This document shows, in pieces, positions 47,203-57,605 of a stretch of DNA of 64,000 nt. Source of the stretch: Methylophilaceae bacterium. Its GTDB lineage: Bacteria; Pseudomonadota; Gammaproteobacteria; Burkholderiales; Methylophilaceae. The position numbers were made by a program, and so were the translations under genes. Position 1 is the stretch's first letter; each line of letters opens with the position of its first letter. The DNA lies in the NCBI GenBank assembly GCA_905339275.1, contig CAJPFK010000001.1, forward strand, positions 868,001 to 932,000, in the 5' to 3' direction. The notes beneath the pieces were generated by a model, which was not told the DNA's origin, ran no database searches, and saw nothing but the letters and a program-made list of their open reading frames with translations.

Positions 47203-48099
47203 ATGGTTGATACAGTAAAAAACGAGCAAAACATGCATACCAGCACCTTAACGGCAGGCGAAGTGTTGAAACAATCGCGAGAAGGGCAGGGGCTCAGTAT
47301 CGAGGACGTCAGTGCGCAGTTGAAATTGAGCACCAGGCAGATTGCGGCGCTTGAGAGCAGCGATTTTTCCGCATTGCCCGATCCGATGATTACCAGGGGG
47401 TTCATTCGAAATTACGCTCGCCTCCTGGGCATAAAGAGCGAACCGTTGATCGATGCCTATCAGGAGTATCTGCCTGCCAACAGCCCGAAGCCGATCAGCA
47501 TCCAGTCTGCCAATATATTGATTCCCGGCCAGGATAAGCGTTACTGGCTGCTCTATACGGTAGCCAGCTCGCTGATAGTCTTGCTGGTGGTTGCCTGGGT
47601 TGTTTACATGGATTATATGCCCCGGCTTCCGGAAACATCCGATATTGCAACAGCCCAGACGGAGAACCTGGCGTTGCATCCCGAAGTGTCCACTGAAGCA
47701 CATTCTGATGTGCAGGCGATTGCCGAAGCGGATGTTTTGCCGCCGGCCGCCGAGGCGGAGCCAGCGGCTGCTGAACCGGTTACAGCCTCCGGCCCGATTG
47801 CGGAAGCCATAACTGCAACGCCGGTTGAACCCACTGCCAGCCCGGTGCAGGAAACCGGGTCATTGGCTACATTGACACTGAGTGCGTCAGAAACCAGTTG
47901 GGTCAGCGTCGTTGACCGAAACGGCAAAAGCATTTTCGACAGGATACTGAGTGCGGGCGTAGAGGAAACTGTCAAGGGGCAGCCTCCTTTTCAGGTGGTT
48001 GTGGGTAATGCACCGAATACAACGCTGGTTTTTAACGGCCAGGCAGTAGACCTTGCCCCTGCAACCAAAGATAAAGTGGCAAGATTGAAGCTGGAGTAG
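47203..48099 (+). CDS. rodZ: RodZ-like membrane protein with cytoplasmic helix-turn-helix
   Basis: A 298-residue bitopic protein. The N-terminal HTH ([37 protein letters not shown]) lies in the cytoplasm and in RodZ binds MreB. One membrane helix spans about residues 110-132 ([21 protein letters not shown]). A Pro/Ala/Glu-rich periplasmic linker follows, and then a C-terminal DUF4115 domain ([20 protein letters not shown]). The ATG lies two bases after pilW. It helps maintain rod shape. Confidence 0.9.
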   Translation: MVDTVKNEQNMHTSTLTAGEVLKQSREGQGLSIEDVSAQLKLSTRQIAALESSDFSALPDPMITRGFIRNYARLLGIKSEPLIDAYQEYLPANSPKPISIQSANILIPGQDKRYWLLYTVASSLIVLLVVAWVVYMDYMPRLPETSDIATAQTENLALHPEVSTEAHSDVQAIAEADVLPPAAEAEPAAAEPVTASGPIAEAITATPVEPTASPVQETGSLATLTLSASETSWVSVVDRNGKSIFDRILSAGVEETVKGQPPFQVVVGNAPNTTLVFNGQAVDLAPATKDKVARLKLE

Positions 48100-48101
48100 T
48101 T

Positions 48102-49394
48102 TTGGAATACGAATTAAAAATCAAGCGCCGCCCCAGCCATCGCGTCATGATTGGCCATGTTGCCGTAGGTGGCGACGCCCCGGTCGTGGTGCAGTCCATG
48201 ACCAATACTGATACCGCGGATGTCGAATCCACTGTCCAGCAGGTATTCGATCTGTGGCAAGCCGGCTCTGAAATCGTGCGCATTACCGTGAATTCGCCGG
48301 AAGCGGCTGCCCAGGTTGGCAATATACGCGAACGGCTCGATGCGATAGGTTGCAATGTGCCGCTCGTCGGCGACTTTCACTACAACGGCCACAAACTGCT
48401 CATGCAATACCCCGATTGCGCAAAAGCCCTGGCCAAATACCGTATCAATCCCGGTAATGTCGGTAAAGGCTCGAAACGGGATGAGCAGTTCGCAGCAATG
48501 ATCGAAGCTGCGATTCAATACGACAAACCGGTACGCATTGGCGTCAACTGGGGCAGCCTGGACCAGGCCAAGATGGTACGCATGATGGATGAAAATGCCT
48601 TGCGTCCCGATCCAATGCCTTCCGATGCGCTGATGCGCGAAGCGCTGATTCAGTCTGCGCTGGAAAGCGCACAGCAGGCCGAGGCGCTGGGCCTGGCCAG
48701 TGACCGCATCATTATTTCCTGCAAGGTGAGTGCGGTCCAGGATTTGCTGACAGTTTACCGTGATCTGGCTGCACGTTGCGACTATGCATTGCATCTGGGC
48801 CTGACTGAAGCCGGCATGGGCTCCAAGGGTATCGTGGCTTCAACCGCGGCGCTTTCCCTGCTGTTGCAGGAAGGCATCGGCGATACCATACGTGTTTCCC
48901 TGACGCCCGAGCCCAATGAGCCCAGAACCAAGGAGGTCGTTGTCGCACAGGAAATCCTGCAGACCATGGGCATCCGCTCCTTTACACCGCTGGTCACCGC
49001 CTGTCCGGGATGCGGCAGGACGACATCCACCTTTTTCCAGGAACTGGCGCAGAAGATACAGCGTTACCTGCGCGAGCAGATGCCGGTGTGGCGCAAGCAA
49101 TATCCCGGTGTCGAATCCATGAGTGTCGCTGTGATGGGTTGCGTGGTGAATGGGCCTGGCGAATCCAAACTGGCTAATATCGGCATCAGCCTTCCCGGCA
49201 CCGGCGAAATTCCCGTTGCGCCGGTTTTCGTCGATGGTGAGAAAACCGTTACCCTGAAAGGGGATGCGATCGCTGAAGAGTTTCAGGCCATCGTTGAAGG
49301 CTATGTGCAGGAGAATTACGCGGAAGGCGGCAAACTGCGCCAGGAGTACACTGCGGTCAGCGAACCCAAGATTATTCCCATCCGCGCTATTTAA
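48102..49394 (+). CDS. ispG: 4-hydroxy-3-methylbut-2-enyl diphosphate synthase (IspG)
   Basis: Penultimate enzyme of the MEP isoprenoid pathway, 430 residues. The N-terminal TIM barrel begins with [21 protein letters not shown], and the C-terminal iron-sulfur part carries [14 protein letters not shown] and [10 protein letters not shown], whose cysteines hold the [4Fe-4S] cluster. The TTG start at 48102 follows GGAG at about 48093-48096, two bases after the rodZ stop. It is the usual length for beta-proteobacterial IspG. Confidence 0.96.
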   Translation: MEYELKIKRRPSHRVMIGHVAVGGDAPVVVQSMTNTDTADVESTVQQVFDLWQAGSEIVRITVNSPEAAAQVGNIRERLDAIGCNVPLVGDFHYNGHKLLMQYPDCAKALAKYRINPGNVGKGSKRDEQFAAMIEAAIQYDKPVRIGVNWGSLDQAKMVRMMDENALRPDPMPSDALMREALIQSALESAQQAEALGLASDRIIISCKVSAVQDLLTVYRDLAARCDYALHLGLTEAGMGSKGIVASTAALSLLLQEGIGDTIRVSLTPEPNEPRTKEVVVAQEILQTMGIRSFTPLVTACPGCGRTTSTFFQELAQKIQRYLREQMPVWRKQYPGVESMSVAVMGCVVNGPGESKLANIGISLPGTGEIPVAPVFVDGEKTVTLKGDAIAEEFQAIVEGYVQENYAEGGKLRQEYTAVSEPKIIPIRAI

Positions 49395-49426
49395 ATCATA
49401 CAGAACTAAAAAAAGAATCCGGCAGC

Positions 49427-50728
49427 ATGGCTGAAAAACCTCAAACCTCCAGATCCCAGGGCACTAAATTCCAAAGCATCAAAGGCTTTTACGATATTCT
49501 TCCCGAACATACGCCGCTATGGCAGTTGCTGGAAGATACGGCAAAACGCGTACTGACCCAGTACGGATATCGCAATATCCGCATGCCGATCGTCGAGACG
49601 ACCGATTTATTCGTGCGCAGCGTCGGCGAGCATACCGATATCGTCGAGAAGGAAATGTACTCATGGGTGGATACGCTCAATGATGACAAACTGACGCTGC
49701 GCCCGGAAGGTACCGCGGGCTGCGTACGTGCAGTGGTTGAGCACAGCCTGACCTACAATGGCCCGCAACGCTTGTGGTACATGGGGCCGATGTTCCGTCA
49801 TGAAAATGTACAGAAGGGCCGTCAGCGCCAGTTTCACCAGATAGGCGCCGAGGCCTTCGGGTTCGCCGGGCCGGATGTCGATGCGGAGCAGATCATCATG
49901 TTGTCGCGTCTGTGGCGCGAACTCGGTATTGACGGCACCGAACTGCACATCAATACCATTGGCGATGCAACCGAACGCGCTGATTATCGCAATCTGCTCA
50001 TTGCCTATTTTGAGCAGCATGCAGCATTACTGGATGAAGACGCTAGACGGCGCCTTCACACCAATCCTTTGCGCATCCTCGACAGCAAGAATCCGCGTAT
50101 GCAGGAAATGATAGAGGCGGCTCCGCGCCTGCTGGATACTCTGGGAACTGAAAGCCGCGAGCATTATCATAGCTTGTGCCGGTTGCTTGACGATGCCGGT
50201 GTCGCTTACAGGATGAACAGCCGTCTCGTGCGCGGTCTGGATTACTATAACCGTACCGTCTTCGAGTGGGTAACGACCAGACTGGGCAGCCAGGGCACCA
50301 TCGCCGGAGGCGGCCGTTATGACACGCTGGTTGAACGGCTTGGCGGAGAGCCCATGCCTGCCTGTGGTTTTGGCATAGGCCTGGAGCGCGTATTCCTGCT
50401 GATGCAGGAATACGGTATTGAAGCGAAACAGTCGCTGGATGTCTACTTGGTGAATGTCGGTGAACTGGCGGAAAAGCAGGCCCTGAGCGTTGCCGAGAAG
50501 TTGAGGGATGCAGGATTGACGGTTATCCAGCATAGCGGCGGAGGCAGCTTCAAGTCACAAATGAAAAAAGCGGACCGTTCCGTTGCAAGATATGCCCTGA
50601 TTCTGGGCGATGACGAGGTGCAGGCCGGGCAGGTAACGCTCAAGCCCATGCAGCATGAGGCCGGGCAGTTGAGACTGCCGATCGAACAGGCTATCGGGCA
50701 TCTGACAAAAGAGAAACTGCAATTATGA
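49427..50728 (+). CDS. hisS: Histidyl-tRNA synthetase
   Basis: Class II synthetase of 433 residues. Motif 2 (MGPMFRHENVQKGRQRQFHQ), the histidine-A and -B regions (LVRGLDYYNRTVFEW), and motif 3 (ACGFGIGLERV) are intact, and the C-terminal anticodon-binding domain is present (VYLVNVGELAEKQAL). The stop codon overlaps the start of the next gene as ATGA. In related genomes yfgM normally follows immediately; here two ABC transporter ATPase genes come first. Confidence 0.97.
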   Translation: MAEKPQTSRSQGTKFQSIKGFYDILPEHTPLWQLLEDTAKRVLTQYGYRNIRMPIVETTDLFVRSVGEHTDIVEKEMYSWVDTLNDDKLTLRPEGTAGCVRAVVEHSLTYNGPQRLWYMGPMFRHENVQKGRQRQFHQIGAEAFGFAGPDVDAEQIIMLSRLWRELGIDGTELHINTIGDATERADYRNLLIAYFEQHAALLDEDARRRLHTNPLRILDSKNPRMQEMIEAAPRLLDTLGTESREHYHSLCRLLDDAGVAYRMNSRLVRGLDYYNRTVFEWVTTRLGSQGTIAGGGRYDTLVERLGGEPMPACGFGIGLERVFLLMQEYGIEAKQSLDVYLVNVGELAEKQALSVAEKLRDAGLTVIQHSGGGSFKSQMKKADRSVARYALILGDDEVQAGQVTLKPMQHEAGQLRLPIEQAIGHLTKEKLQL

Positions 50729-51561
50729 CAGAGTTGCTCAGGATTGAAGGATTGACGGTTACGCCGGTAAATGAACCGGAAAAGCGGCTGGTAAGCAATG
50801 TCTCTTTCACGCTTGAGCCAGGCAAGACTACGTGCGTGGTCGGCGAGTCGGGTAGCGGTAAGAGCCTGACTGCGCTTTCCGTGATGGGCCTGCTTTCAAC
50901 CCAGCTCAAACTCGCACAGGGCAAGGTTATTTTTCAGGGGCAGGATCTGGTCGGCCTCAGCAACGACCAGATGCGAAAGGTTCGTGGCGGACGCATCGGC
51001 ATGATTTTTCAGGAGCCCATGACATCCCTCAACCCTGTGCTGACCGTCGGCAAGCAGATTGGCGAGACGTTGGTGGTGCACCAGGGTTTGAAGGGAGAAG
51101 CCCTTAAAAGCAAGGTGGCCGCCTTGTTGGAGCAGGTCGGTATACCGGCCAATCGCGCCAATAGCTATCCGGACGAGTTGTCCGGCGGTCAACGCCAGCG
51201 TGTCATGATCGCAATGAGTATTGCTTGCGAGCCGGCAATGCTGATTGCGGATGAACCGACTACTGCGCTGGATGTGACGGTACAGGCGCAAATCCTCAAG
51301 CTGCTGGATGAATTGAAGACGCGCATGAACATGGCGATGCTGTTCATTACCCATGATTTCGGCGTCGTGGCTGATATCGCTGACAACGTCGTGGTCATGT
51401 TCCGCGGCGAAATCGTCGAATCAGGCCCGGTTGCCGAGGTGCTGAGCAACCCGAAACATCCTTACACTCAGGCTTTGCTGGCATGCGTTCCCGATGCCGA
51501 AGGCAAAAAACCGTTGAAGCCCATCGATTATGCCTGGCTCAGGGAAGGGGCTGCCGCATGA
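50725..51561 (+). CDS. ABC transporter ATP-binding protein, peptide/nickel type (DppD/OppD-like)
   Basis: A 278-residue ATPase. Walker A is [13 protein letters not shown], the signature is [15 protein letters not shown], and Walker B is [19 protein letters not shown]. The [13 protein letters not shown] sequence near the C-terminus marks the oligopeptide/dipeptide importer group. It overlaps hisS and the next ABC gene by four bases each, so all three are co-translated. No permease or binding-protein gene is in the window; those partners must be elsewhere, or the pair serves a different function, like the two halves of YejF. The insertion point between hisS and yfgM is unusual. Confidence 0.9.
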   Translation: MTELLRIEGLTVTPVNEPEKRLVSNVSFTLEPGKTTCVVGESGSGKSLTALSVMGLLSTQLKLAQGKVIFQGQDLVGLSNDQMRKVRGGRIGMIFQEPMTSLNPVLTVGKQIGETLVVHQGLKGEALKSKVAALLEQVGIPANRANSYPDELSGGQRQRVMIAMSIACEPAMLIADEPTTALDVTVQAQILKLLDELKTRMNMAMLFITHDFGVVADIADNVVVMFRGEIVESGPVAEVLSNPKHPYTQALLACVPDAEGKKPLKPIDYAWLREGAAA

Positions 51562-52361
51562 GCGATATCATCCTGAGCGGCCGGAACCTCAGTAAATCCT
51601 ATAAGCAGCGAACCGGCAAGCTGGGCCTGGGCTCAGCCCATGTGAAGGCCTTGGATGATGTCAGCGTCGATCTTCGCCAAGGCAGCACCCTGGCCATTGT
51701 CGGCGAGTCAGGCAGCGGGAAATCCACGCTGGCGCGTTGTCTGTTACAATTGCAGCCCTTGGATGGAGGTGAGGTGTTGTTCCAGGGCAGGGACCTGGCG
51801 AAATTGTCCCGTTCTGCCTTGCGGGCAGAGCGCCGCTATCTGCAGATGGTGTTTCAGGATCCGTTTGCTTCGCTTAATCCGCGCATGAGGGTGGGAGAGA
51901 TAGTTGGCGAAGGGTTGCTGATTCATCAACTGGGAAATCAGCATGAACAGCGTGCAAAGGTCGTGAAAATGCTCAAGCGAGTCGGCTTGACCGAAGCTGA
52001 CATGCAGAAGTATCCCCATGAGTTCTCGGGCGGCCAGCGGCAGCGTATCGGCATTGCCAGGGCGCTGGTGCTGGAACCCAGGGTCGTGGTTTGCGATGAG
52101 CCTGTTTCCGCACTGGATGTATCGATACAGGCGCAGATATTGTTGTTGTTGAAGGAATTGCAGCAGGAAATGGCGTTGAGCTATCTCTTTATCAGCCATG
52201 ATTTACGTGTCGTCAGACATATCGCCGATGAAGTGGCGGTCATGCATCAAGGTAAATTGATTGAGCAGGGCGATGTGGCCAGTATCTATGATGCTCCCAC
52301 CGAGGAATACACCCGTAATTTATTGCAATCAATCCCGGGCCGACGTGCGTTGGCTGCGTAG
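51558..52361 (+). CDS. ABC transporter ATP-binding protein, peptide/nickel type (DppF/OppF-like)
   Basis: A 267-residue ATPase begun at ATG 51558, which overlaps the previous stop codon; a longer upstream frame is rejected. Walker A is [14 protein letters not shown], the signature is FSGGQRQRIGIARAL, and Walker B is VVVCDEPVSALDVSIQAQIL. It forms the natural DppF/OppF-type partner of the preceding DppD-like protein, giving an ATPase heterodimer. TEEYTRNLLQSIPGRR at the end is the truncated peptide-importer tail. The following yfgM starts 22 bases later. Confidence 0.9.
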   Translation: MSDIILSGRNLSKSYKQRTGKLGLGSAHVKALDDVSVDLRQGSTLAIVGESGSGKSTLARCLLQLQPLDGGEVLFQGRDLAKLSRSALRAERRYLQMVFQDPFASLNPRMRVGEIVGEGLLIHQLGNQHEQRAKVVKMLKRVGLTEADMQKYPHEFSGGQRQRIGIARALVLEPRVVVCDEPVSALDVSIQAQILLLLKELQQEMALSYLFISHDLRVVRHIADEVAVMHQGKLIEQGDVASIYDAPTEEYTRNLLQSIPGRRALAA

Positions 52362-52383
52362 GATTGTGTTTTAGGAAAGCAGA

Positions 52384-53010
52384 ATGGCATACGATTTGGA
52401 AGAACAGGAACAGCTGGACGCGTTCAGGACATGGTGGAAAGCGAACGGCAACAAGGTTTTGCTTGGCATAGGCCTGGTGGTTGCAGTGATCGTCGGTTTT
52501 CAGGGATGGAAACAGTATCAGGCACAGCAGTCTGCCGCTGCATCCGCAAAATTCATGCTGCTGGGCGACACCAGCCCGACAGATGTGAAGACAGTGCAGG
52601 CGATTTCAGGTGAGATTATCGAGAAGTATCCATCAACCCCTTATGCCGCGCGTGCAGCCTTGCTGGCGGCAAAGGTAAACTATAATGCCAAGGATGTGAA
52701 AAGCGCCAAGGCACAGTCAGAATGGGCATACAGGAACGCCAGGGAAGATGCCGTAAAGACCCTTGCCCAACTGCAACTGGCAGCCATTCTTTTTGAAGAG
52801 AAAGACCATGAAGCTGCACTTAAGCTTCTCACGGAAAAGCATGAGGCAAGTTTCGATGGCCTGTTTGCAGACCTCAAGGGCGATATACTTTTTGCTCAAG
52901 GAAAGAAGGCCGAAGCCAGGGTTGCCTATCAGGAAGCCTTGGAAAAATTTGAGCTTGGCAGCCGTTATTCGCGCTATACCCAGCATAAGCTGGAAGCGCT
53001 GGGAGAATAA
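52384..53010 (+). CDS. yfgM: YfgM-like tetratricopeptide membrane protein
   Basis: A 208-residue bitopic protein. The cytoplasmic start LEEQEQLDAFRTWWKANGNK leads into one membrane helix (VLLGIGLVVAVIVGFQGW), and the remaining periplasmic part is composed of TPR-like helices. YfgM associates with the SecYEG translocon and the PpiD chaperone. The gene order yfgM-bamB-der is conserved. ATG 52384 has AGGAAA at about 52372-52377. The stop lies two bases from bamB. Confidence 0.9.
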   Translation: MAYDLEEQEQLDAFRTWWKANGNKVLLGIGLVVAVIVGFQGWKQYQAQQSAAASAKFMLLGDTSPTDVKTVQAISGEIIEKYPSTPYAARAALLAAKVNYNAKDVKSAKAQSEWAYRNAREDAVKTLAQLQLAAILFEEKDHEAALKLLTEKHEASFDGLFADLKGDILFAQGKKAEARVAYQEALEKFELGSRYSRYTQHKLEALGE

Positions 53011-53012
53011 GC

Positions 53013-54191
53013 TTGCGCTTGCAATCGTTACCTGGCCTGGCATTTGCTCTGGCCTGCGTTTTTCTGGCAGGCTGCAGTTCGATCAGCGATCTTAAAACCG
53101 ATATCTCCGAGCGCATGTTCGGACGTGATGAGCTGAATCCGCCTGCTCCACTGGTCGAGTTCAAGCCGACTGCGGAACCCAGGGTTTTATGGAGCGCTCG
53201 TGTCGGTGCGGCGGATAATTTCGATTTCTCGCCAGCGACCGATGGCAATAGTGTCTATGCCGCCGGCGCCACTGGCGAACTGCTGAAACTGAACTCCATG
53301 ACAGGCAAGGTGGAGTGGCAGGTGGATGCAGGCGAGAAGTTTTCTGCCGGAGTGGGCCTGGGAGCCAACCTGGTATTGGTTGGCACCCCAAGTGGCTATG
53401 TTCTGGCCTATGACCAGCAGGGTAAACTGCTCTGGAAGTCTCGCGTCAGCAGTGAAATACTCAGCCCGCCGCAGGTGCATGGCGATGTCGTCGTAGTGCG
53501 TGCGGGCGATAGTCGTATTTTTGGATTGAATGCAGTTGATGGTTCGCGCAAATGGGTTTTTGAGCGTTCAACCCCGCCCTTGAGCTTGCGCAGCAGTGCA
53601 GGTGTCGTGATCGATGGCGGTGTCGTCTATGCGGGTTTTGCCGGCGGAAAATTGATTGCCGTACGCGCGGATGACGGCAATACGCTCTGGGAAACCTCCG
53701 TTGCCCAACCCAAGGGCACGACAGAGATCGAGCGTATCGCGGATATCACCAGTCTTCCGCTTGTGGATGGGGCGATTGTTTTTGCGGTTGCCTATCAAGG
53801 CAAGGTTGCTGCTGTTGACCGCGCATCAGGCAAGGTTGGCTGGAGTCGCGATATTTCAAGCTACACCGGGCTGAATGGAGCCGCTGGCAGGCTTTATCTG
53901 AGTCATGCGCAAGGGGCGGTCTATTCGCTTGAATATGCATCGGGCAAGACATTCTGGCGCCAGGGCGACCTGCGCTATCGCCAGCTTACCGCACCATTGC
54001 CTTTAGGCGAAGTGGTTGCCGTAGGCGATTTGCAAGGATATGTGCATTTCCTGCAACGTGAAGATGGTGCATTTGCCGCCAGGCTCAAAACCGATGACAG
54101 CCCTGTCATGCCGCAGATGGTTGAACTCCCGTCAGGTGTCATGCTTGCCCAAACCCGTAATGGCGGTGTTTACGCCATTTCACTGAAGTAA
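53013..54191 (+). CDS. bamB: Outer-membrane protein assembly lipoprotein BamB
   Basis: A 392-residue lipoprotein of the BAM complex, which inserts beta-barrel proteins into the outer membrane. The signal ends in the lipobox LAGC, and the rest is an eight-bladed PQQ-type beta-propeller visible as repeated patterns such as [22 protein letters not shown] and [23 protein letters not shown]. The TTG at 53013 is supported by GGGAG at about 53001-53005. It is followed 13 bases later by der. Confidence 0.95.
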   Translation: MRLQSLPGLAFALACVFLAGCSSISDLKTDISERMFGRDELNPPAPLVEFKPTAEPRVLWSARVGAADNFDFSPATDGNSVYAAGATGELLKLNSMTGKVEWQVDAGEKFSAGVGLGANLVLVGTPSGYVLAYDQQGKLLWKSRVSSEILSPPQVHGDVVVVRAGDSRIFGLNAVDGSRKWVFERSTPPLSLRSSAGVVIDGGVVYAGFAGGKLIAVRADDGNTLWETSVAQPKGTTEIERIADITSLPLVDGAIVFAVAYQGKVAAVDRASGKVGWSRDISSYTGLNGAAGRLYLSHAQGAVYSLEYASGKTFWRQGDLRYRQLTAPLPLGEVVAVGDLQGYVHFLQREDGAFAARLKTDDSPVMPQMVELPSGVMLAQTRNGGVYAISLK

Positions 54192-54204
54192 GCATCCTGT
54201 AAAA

Positions 54205-55647
54205 ATGTTACCGACCATTGTACTGGTAGGCCGGCCCAACGTCGGCAAGTCTACTCTATTCAATCGCATGACCAGGAGCCGGGATGCCCTTGTGGCAGAT
54301 CTTCCTGGCCTGACGCGCGACCGGCATTATGGCCGTGGCGTAGGCGGCAGCAAGCCCTACCTGGTGGTGGATACCGGAGGGTTTGAGCCGCTGGCGGACA
54401 CTGGCATCCTGCAGGAAATGGCACGCCAGACCCTACTCGCGATTGATGAAGCCGACGTAGTGATTTTCCTTGTCGATGGCCGAAGCGGGCTGGCCCCGCA
54501 AGATAAGGTCATTGCCGATAAATTGCGCAAGAGTCAGCGTCCGGTTCTGCTTGCGGTCAACAAGACGGAGGGTATGCAGCGCGCTGTTGTCTCGGCAGAA
54601 TTCCATGAATTGGGCCTGGGCGACCCCTTGTCCATTTCTTCTGCCCATGGCGAGGGCGTGAGGGATCTGGTGGAACTGGCGCTGGAGCCTTTTCCCGAGC
54701 CTGAATCCGAAGATGCTGCTGATGGCGCCAAAACCCCGAAGATCGCGATTGTCGGGCGCCCGAATGTCGGTAAATCCACCCTGGTGAATGCCTTGCTTGG
54801 CGAAGAGCGTGTGATTGCTTTCGACCAGCCCGGTACCACGCGTGACTCCATTGAAATCGATTTGCAGCGCGGCAACAAGCATTACAAGATCATTGATACG
54901 GCAGGCGTACGCAAGCGTGGCAAGGTTTTCGAGGCGGTGGAGAAGTTTTCCGTAGTCAAGACCATGCAGGCAATTGAAGAGGCGAATGTTGCCATTCTGG
55001 TCGTCGATGCGAGGGACGGAATTACTGAACAGGATGCCCATGTGGCTGCTTACATTCTCGAGAGCGGCAGGGCGTTGGTGGTGGCCATCAACAAGTGGGA
55101 TGGGCTGGAAGAAGATCAGCGCGACTGGATCAAACGTGAGATCGACCGCAGGCTCAAGTTTCTGGATTTCGCCAAATTCCACTATATTTCGGCGTTGAGA
55201 AAGAAGGGCCTGTCTGAACTTTTTATTTCAGTCGATGAAGCCTACAAGGCGGCGATGGCAAAGTTATCGACGCCGCAACTGACGCGTGTTCTTATTGATG
55301 CGACTAGCCAGCATCAGCCGCCGATCAGCAAGGGCATTCGCCCTAAACTGCGCTATGCGCACCAGGGCGGCAGTAATCCGCCTATTGTGGTGATACACGG
55401 CAACCATGTCGATGGCATCAAGGACAGTTACGTACGCTTTCTTGAAGGGACCTTCCGTAAGGTATTCCAGCTTTCGGGAACGCCGCTGCGAGTTCAGTTC
55501 AAGCAGGGAGATAATCCTTTCGCCGAGCCGGAGAAATTCAAACGTGGCGAAGGTATTGTCAGCATGCGCAGGCGCAAGGTTGCAGAGCGCGCGAGTTTGA
55601 AAGCTAAAAAAGATACGGAAGAAAAGAAGCGCAAGCAGGGGCGATGA
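54205..55647 (+). CDS. der: Ribosome-assembly GTPase Der (EngA)
   Basis: A 480-residue GTPase with two tandem G domains. The first contains [25 protein letters not shown] and NKTE; the second contains [38 protein letters not shown] and NKWD. The C-terminal KH-like domain ends in a Lys-rich tail. It matures 50S ribosomal subunits. A terminator separates it from the convergent bamD. The hfq-hflX genes that often follow der in betaproteobacteria are not here. Confidence 0.97.
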   Translation: MLPTIVLVGRPNVGKSTLFNRMTRSRDALVADLPGLTRDRHYGRGVGGSKPYLVVDTGGFEPLADTGILQEMARQTLLAIDEADVVIFLVDGRSGLAPQDKVIADKLRKSQRPVLLAVNKTEGMQRAVVSAEFHELGLGDPLSISSAHGEGVRDLVELALEPFPEPESEDAADGAKTPKIAIVGRPNVGKSTLVNALLGEERVIAFDQPGTTRDSIEIDLQRGNKHYKIIDTAGVRKRGKVFEAVEKFSVVKTMQAIEEANVAILVVDARDGITEQDAHVAAYILESGRALVVAINKWDGLEEDQRDWIKREIDRRLKFLDFAKFHYISALRKKGLSELFISVDEAYKAAMAKLSTPQLTRVLIDATSQHQPPISKGIRPKLRYAHQGGSNPPIVVIHGNHVDGIKDSYVRFLEGTFRKVFQLSGTPLRVQFKQGDNPFAEPEKFKRGEGIVSMRRRKVAERASLKAKKDTEEKKRKQGR

Positions 55648-55679
55648 AAAAATCGCCGACTGACAAGCCGGCAATTTTT
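55648..55679. terminator. Bidirectional terminator between der and bamD
   Basis: AAAAAT-C-GCCG (55648-55658) pairs with CGGC-A-ATTTTT (55669-55679) around a 10-base loop, with one mismatch. A-run and T-run serve both strands. It overlaps the last bases of bamD. Confidence 0.8.
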
Positions 55680-56499
55680 ACTTGGCGTAAAGGCTTTCCC
55701 AGAATTTCCACCAGGCGCGCTCTTCAGAGGGCACGCCTTTGCCGAGCATTCGGCTGTCAGGATAATTGGCTTGCAAAACGCGCATGCTGTCCTGTTTCAG
55801 GTCATCCATACTTAGCTCATCATAGGCACTGATCATGATAATCAGGGCTTCCTCTTTTGCCAGGGCATCTGGATAGGACTCGATGACGTATTTTGCGCGA
55901 TTGAGCGCGGCAACATAGGCCTTGCGTTTCATGTAATAGCGGGCGACATGCAATTCGTGATCTGCGAGGGCATTGACCAGATAGGTCATGCGCAACGCGG
56001 CATCCTTGGCGTAACGGCTGTCCGGATAGCGTGTAATCAACTCCTTCAAGGCAAAGAAAGAGGCGCGCAATGACTTGGGGTCGCGGTCGCTGATTTCCTG
56101 GCGCGTGAGTTTTTCAACAATTCCGCGATCATTGAAATAGGCTATGCCCTTGATGTAGTAAGCGTAGTCGATATTGGGGTGATTGGGGTGCATCTTGATG
56201 AACCGGTCCGCAGCAGCGATACAAAGCACAGGGTCGTTCTTCTTGAAGTAGGCATAGGCAATTTCAAGTTGTGCCTGCATGGCATGGCGCCCGTGCGGGT
56301 AGCGCGACTCGAGTGTCTGGAAATAGCTGATGGCCTTGTCGTAATCGCGCTCGCGCATCTTGGTTTCCGCTTCTGCGTATAAGCGCTCTACGCCCCAACC
56401 CTTGGTTTCGTCCAGTACGGTAGGCGCACCGAAGATACTGCAACCATTGAGAAAGATTGTAAGGATAACCGCCGTAATTACCGCTAAACTATGCTTCAT
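55678..56499 (-). CDS. bamD: Outer-membrane protein assembly lipoprotein BamD
   Basis: A 273-residue lipoprotein essential to the BAM complex. The signal peptide ends in the lipobox LNGC (near residue 19), and five TPR-like repeats follow, for example DKAISYFQTLESRYPHGRHAMQAQLEIAYAYF and AADRFIKMHPNHPNIDYAYYIKGIAYF, which are family hallmarks. The C-terminal extension ERAWWKFWESLYAK is slightly longer than in E. coli. It is divergent from rluD with 50 bases between the two starts. Confidence 0.96.
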   Translation of the reverse strand: MKHSLAVITAVILTIFLNGCSIFGAPTVLDETKGWGVERLYAEAETKMRERDYDKAISYFQTLESRYPHGRHAMQAQLEIAYAYFKKNDPVLCIAAADRFIKMHPNHPNIDYAYYIKGIAYFNDRGIVEKLTRQEISDRDPKSLRASFFALKELITRYPDSRYAKDAALRMTYLVNALADHELHVARYYMKRKAYVAALNRAKYVIESYPDALAKEEALIIMISAYDELSMDDLKQDSMRVLQANYPDSRMLGKGVPSEERAWWKFWESLYAK

Positions 56500-56549
56500 T
56501 TAACAACTTCCATATGCAAGTCCATGTTTGTCTGCCCAGATTATAACCG

Positions 56550-57605
56550 ATGACACAAAGCGCACCTATCACTCTTACGATACCGCCAAATCTTGGCGGC
56601 TTGCGCCTGGATCAGGCATTGCAACGCATGATGCCCGATCAGTCACGTTCGCGTTTGCAGGCCTGGATCAAGGATGGCCTGGTCACGATCGATGCCAGGA
56701 CGACCACTGCCAAGCTCAAGGTATGGGGCGGCGAATTGGTGCAAATAGTTCCGCAGGAGGCACCGCAGGCCAACGCCTTCAAGGCGGAGAATATTGCCCT
56801 GGACATTGTCTACGAGGACGATCATCTCCTTGTCATCAATAAACCTGCCGGCATGGTCGTGCATCCTGCCGCAGGTAATTGGAGCGGCACGCTGCTCAAT
56901 GCGCTCCTGCATTATTTGCCACAGCTCAGTGAGTTGCCTCGTGCAGGCATTGTCCATAGGCTGGATAAGGATACCAGCGGCTTGCTGGTCATTGCCAAGA
57001 CGGTAGGTGCGCAGAACAGCCTGGTCAGGCAATTGCAGGAGCGTACTGTCAAACGCGAGTATCGGGCCATCGTCTGGGGCAATATCTGGCGAAACGGCAA
57101 GGTTGACCAACCGATAGGCCGGCATCCGCATGCACGCACCAAAATGGCGGTGACCCGCATGGGCCGCCCTTCGGTGACGCATTACGAAGTGCTGGAACGT
57201 TTTGCGGTTCATACTTATTTGCGTTGCATGCTGGAGACGGGACGCACTCACCAGATTCGCGTGCACATGCAATACCTGAAAGCACCGATGGTGGGCGATC
57301 CCGTGTACGGGCTGCGGGGTATCGTCCCGCACCGGGCGATGACGCAAGCGCTTATCGAGGCAATCAATGGTTTCAAACGCCAGGCGCTGCATGCCATCAA
57401 ATTGGGCCTGATCCATCCGGAGACGCAGGAGCCCATGCAATGGCAGATTGAGTTGCCCGCCGACATGAAGGCCTTGCTGGAAGCAATGAGGGCTGAAGAC
57501 ATGCCGGAATCCGAAGAGGACATCGGTTTCGATTTCGAGGATTACGATGATGACTTCGAAGAGGGCGAGTTCGAGGAAATCGAGGATGAAGACGATGTTG
57601 AGTGA
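56550..57605 (+). CDS. rluD: 23S rRNA pseudouridine(1911/1915/1917) synthase RluD
   Basis: A 351-residue enzyme. The N-terminal S4 domain (LGGLRLDQALQRMMPDQSRSRLQAWIKDG) precedes the RluA-type catalytic domain with GIVHRLDKDTSGLLVIAKT, where the Asp is catalytic, and LETGRTHQIRVHM. A distinctive feature is a C-terminal tail of about 35 residues that is almost purely Glu, Asp and aromatic residues. Its last codons overlap the start of pgeF, so the two are coupled. bamD-rluD-pgeF is a well-known arrangement. Confidence 0.96.
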   Translation: MTQSAPITLTIPPNLGGLRLDQALQRMMPDQSRSRLQAWIKDGLVTIDARTTTAKLKVWGGELVQIVPQEAPQANAFKAENIALDIVYEDDHLLVINKPAGMVVHPAAGNWSGTLLNALLHYLPQLSELPRAGIVHRLDKDTSGLLVIAKTVGAQNSLVRQLQERTVKREYRAIVWGNIWRNGKVDQPIGRHPHARTKMAVTRMGRPSVTHYEVLERFAVHTYLRCMLETGRTHQIRVHMQYLKAPMVGDPVYGLRGIVPHRAMTQALIEAINGFKRQALHAIKLGLIHPETQEPMQWQIELPADMKALLEAMRAEDMPESEEDIGFDFEDYDDDFEEGEFEEIEDEDDVE

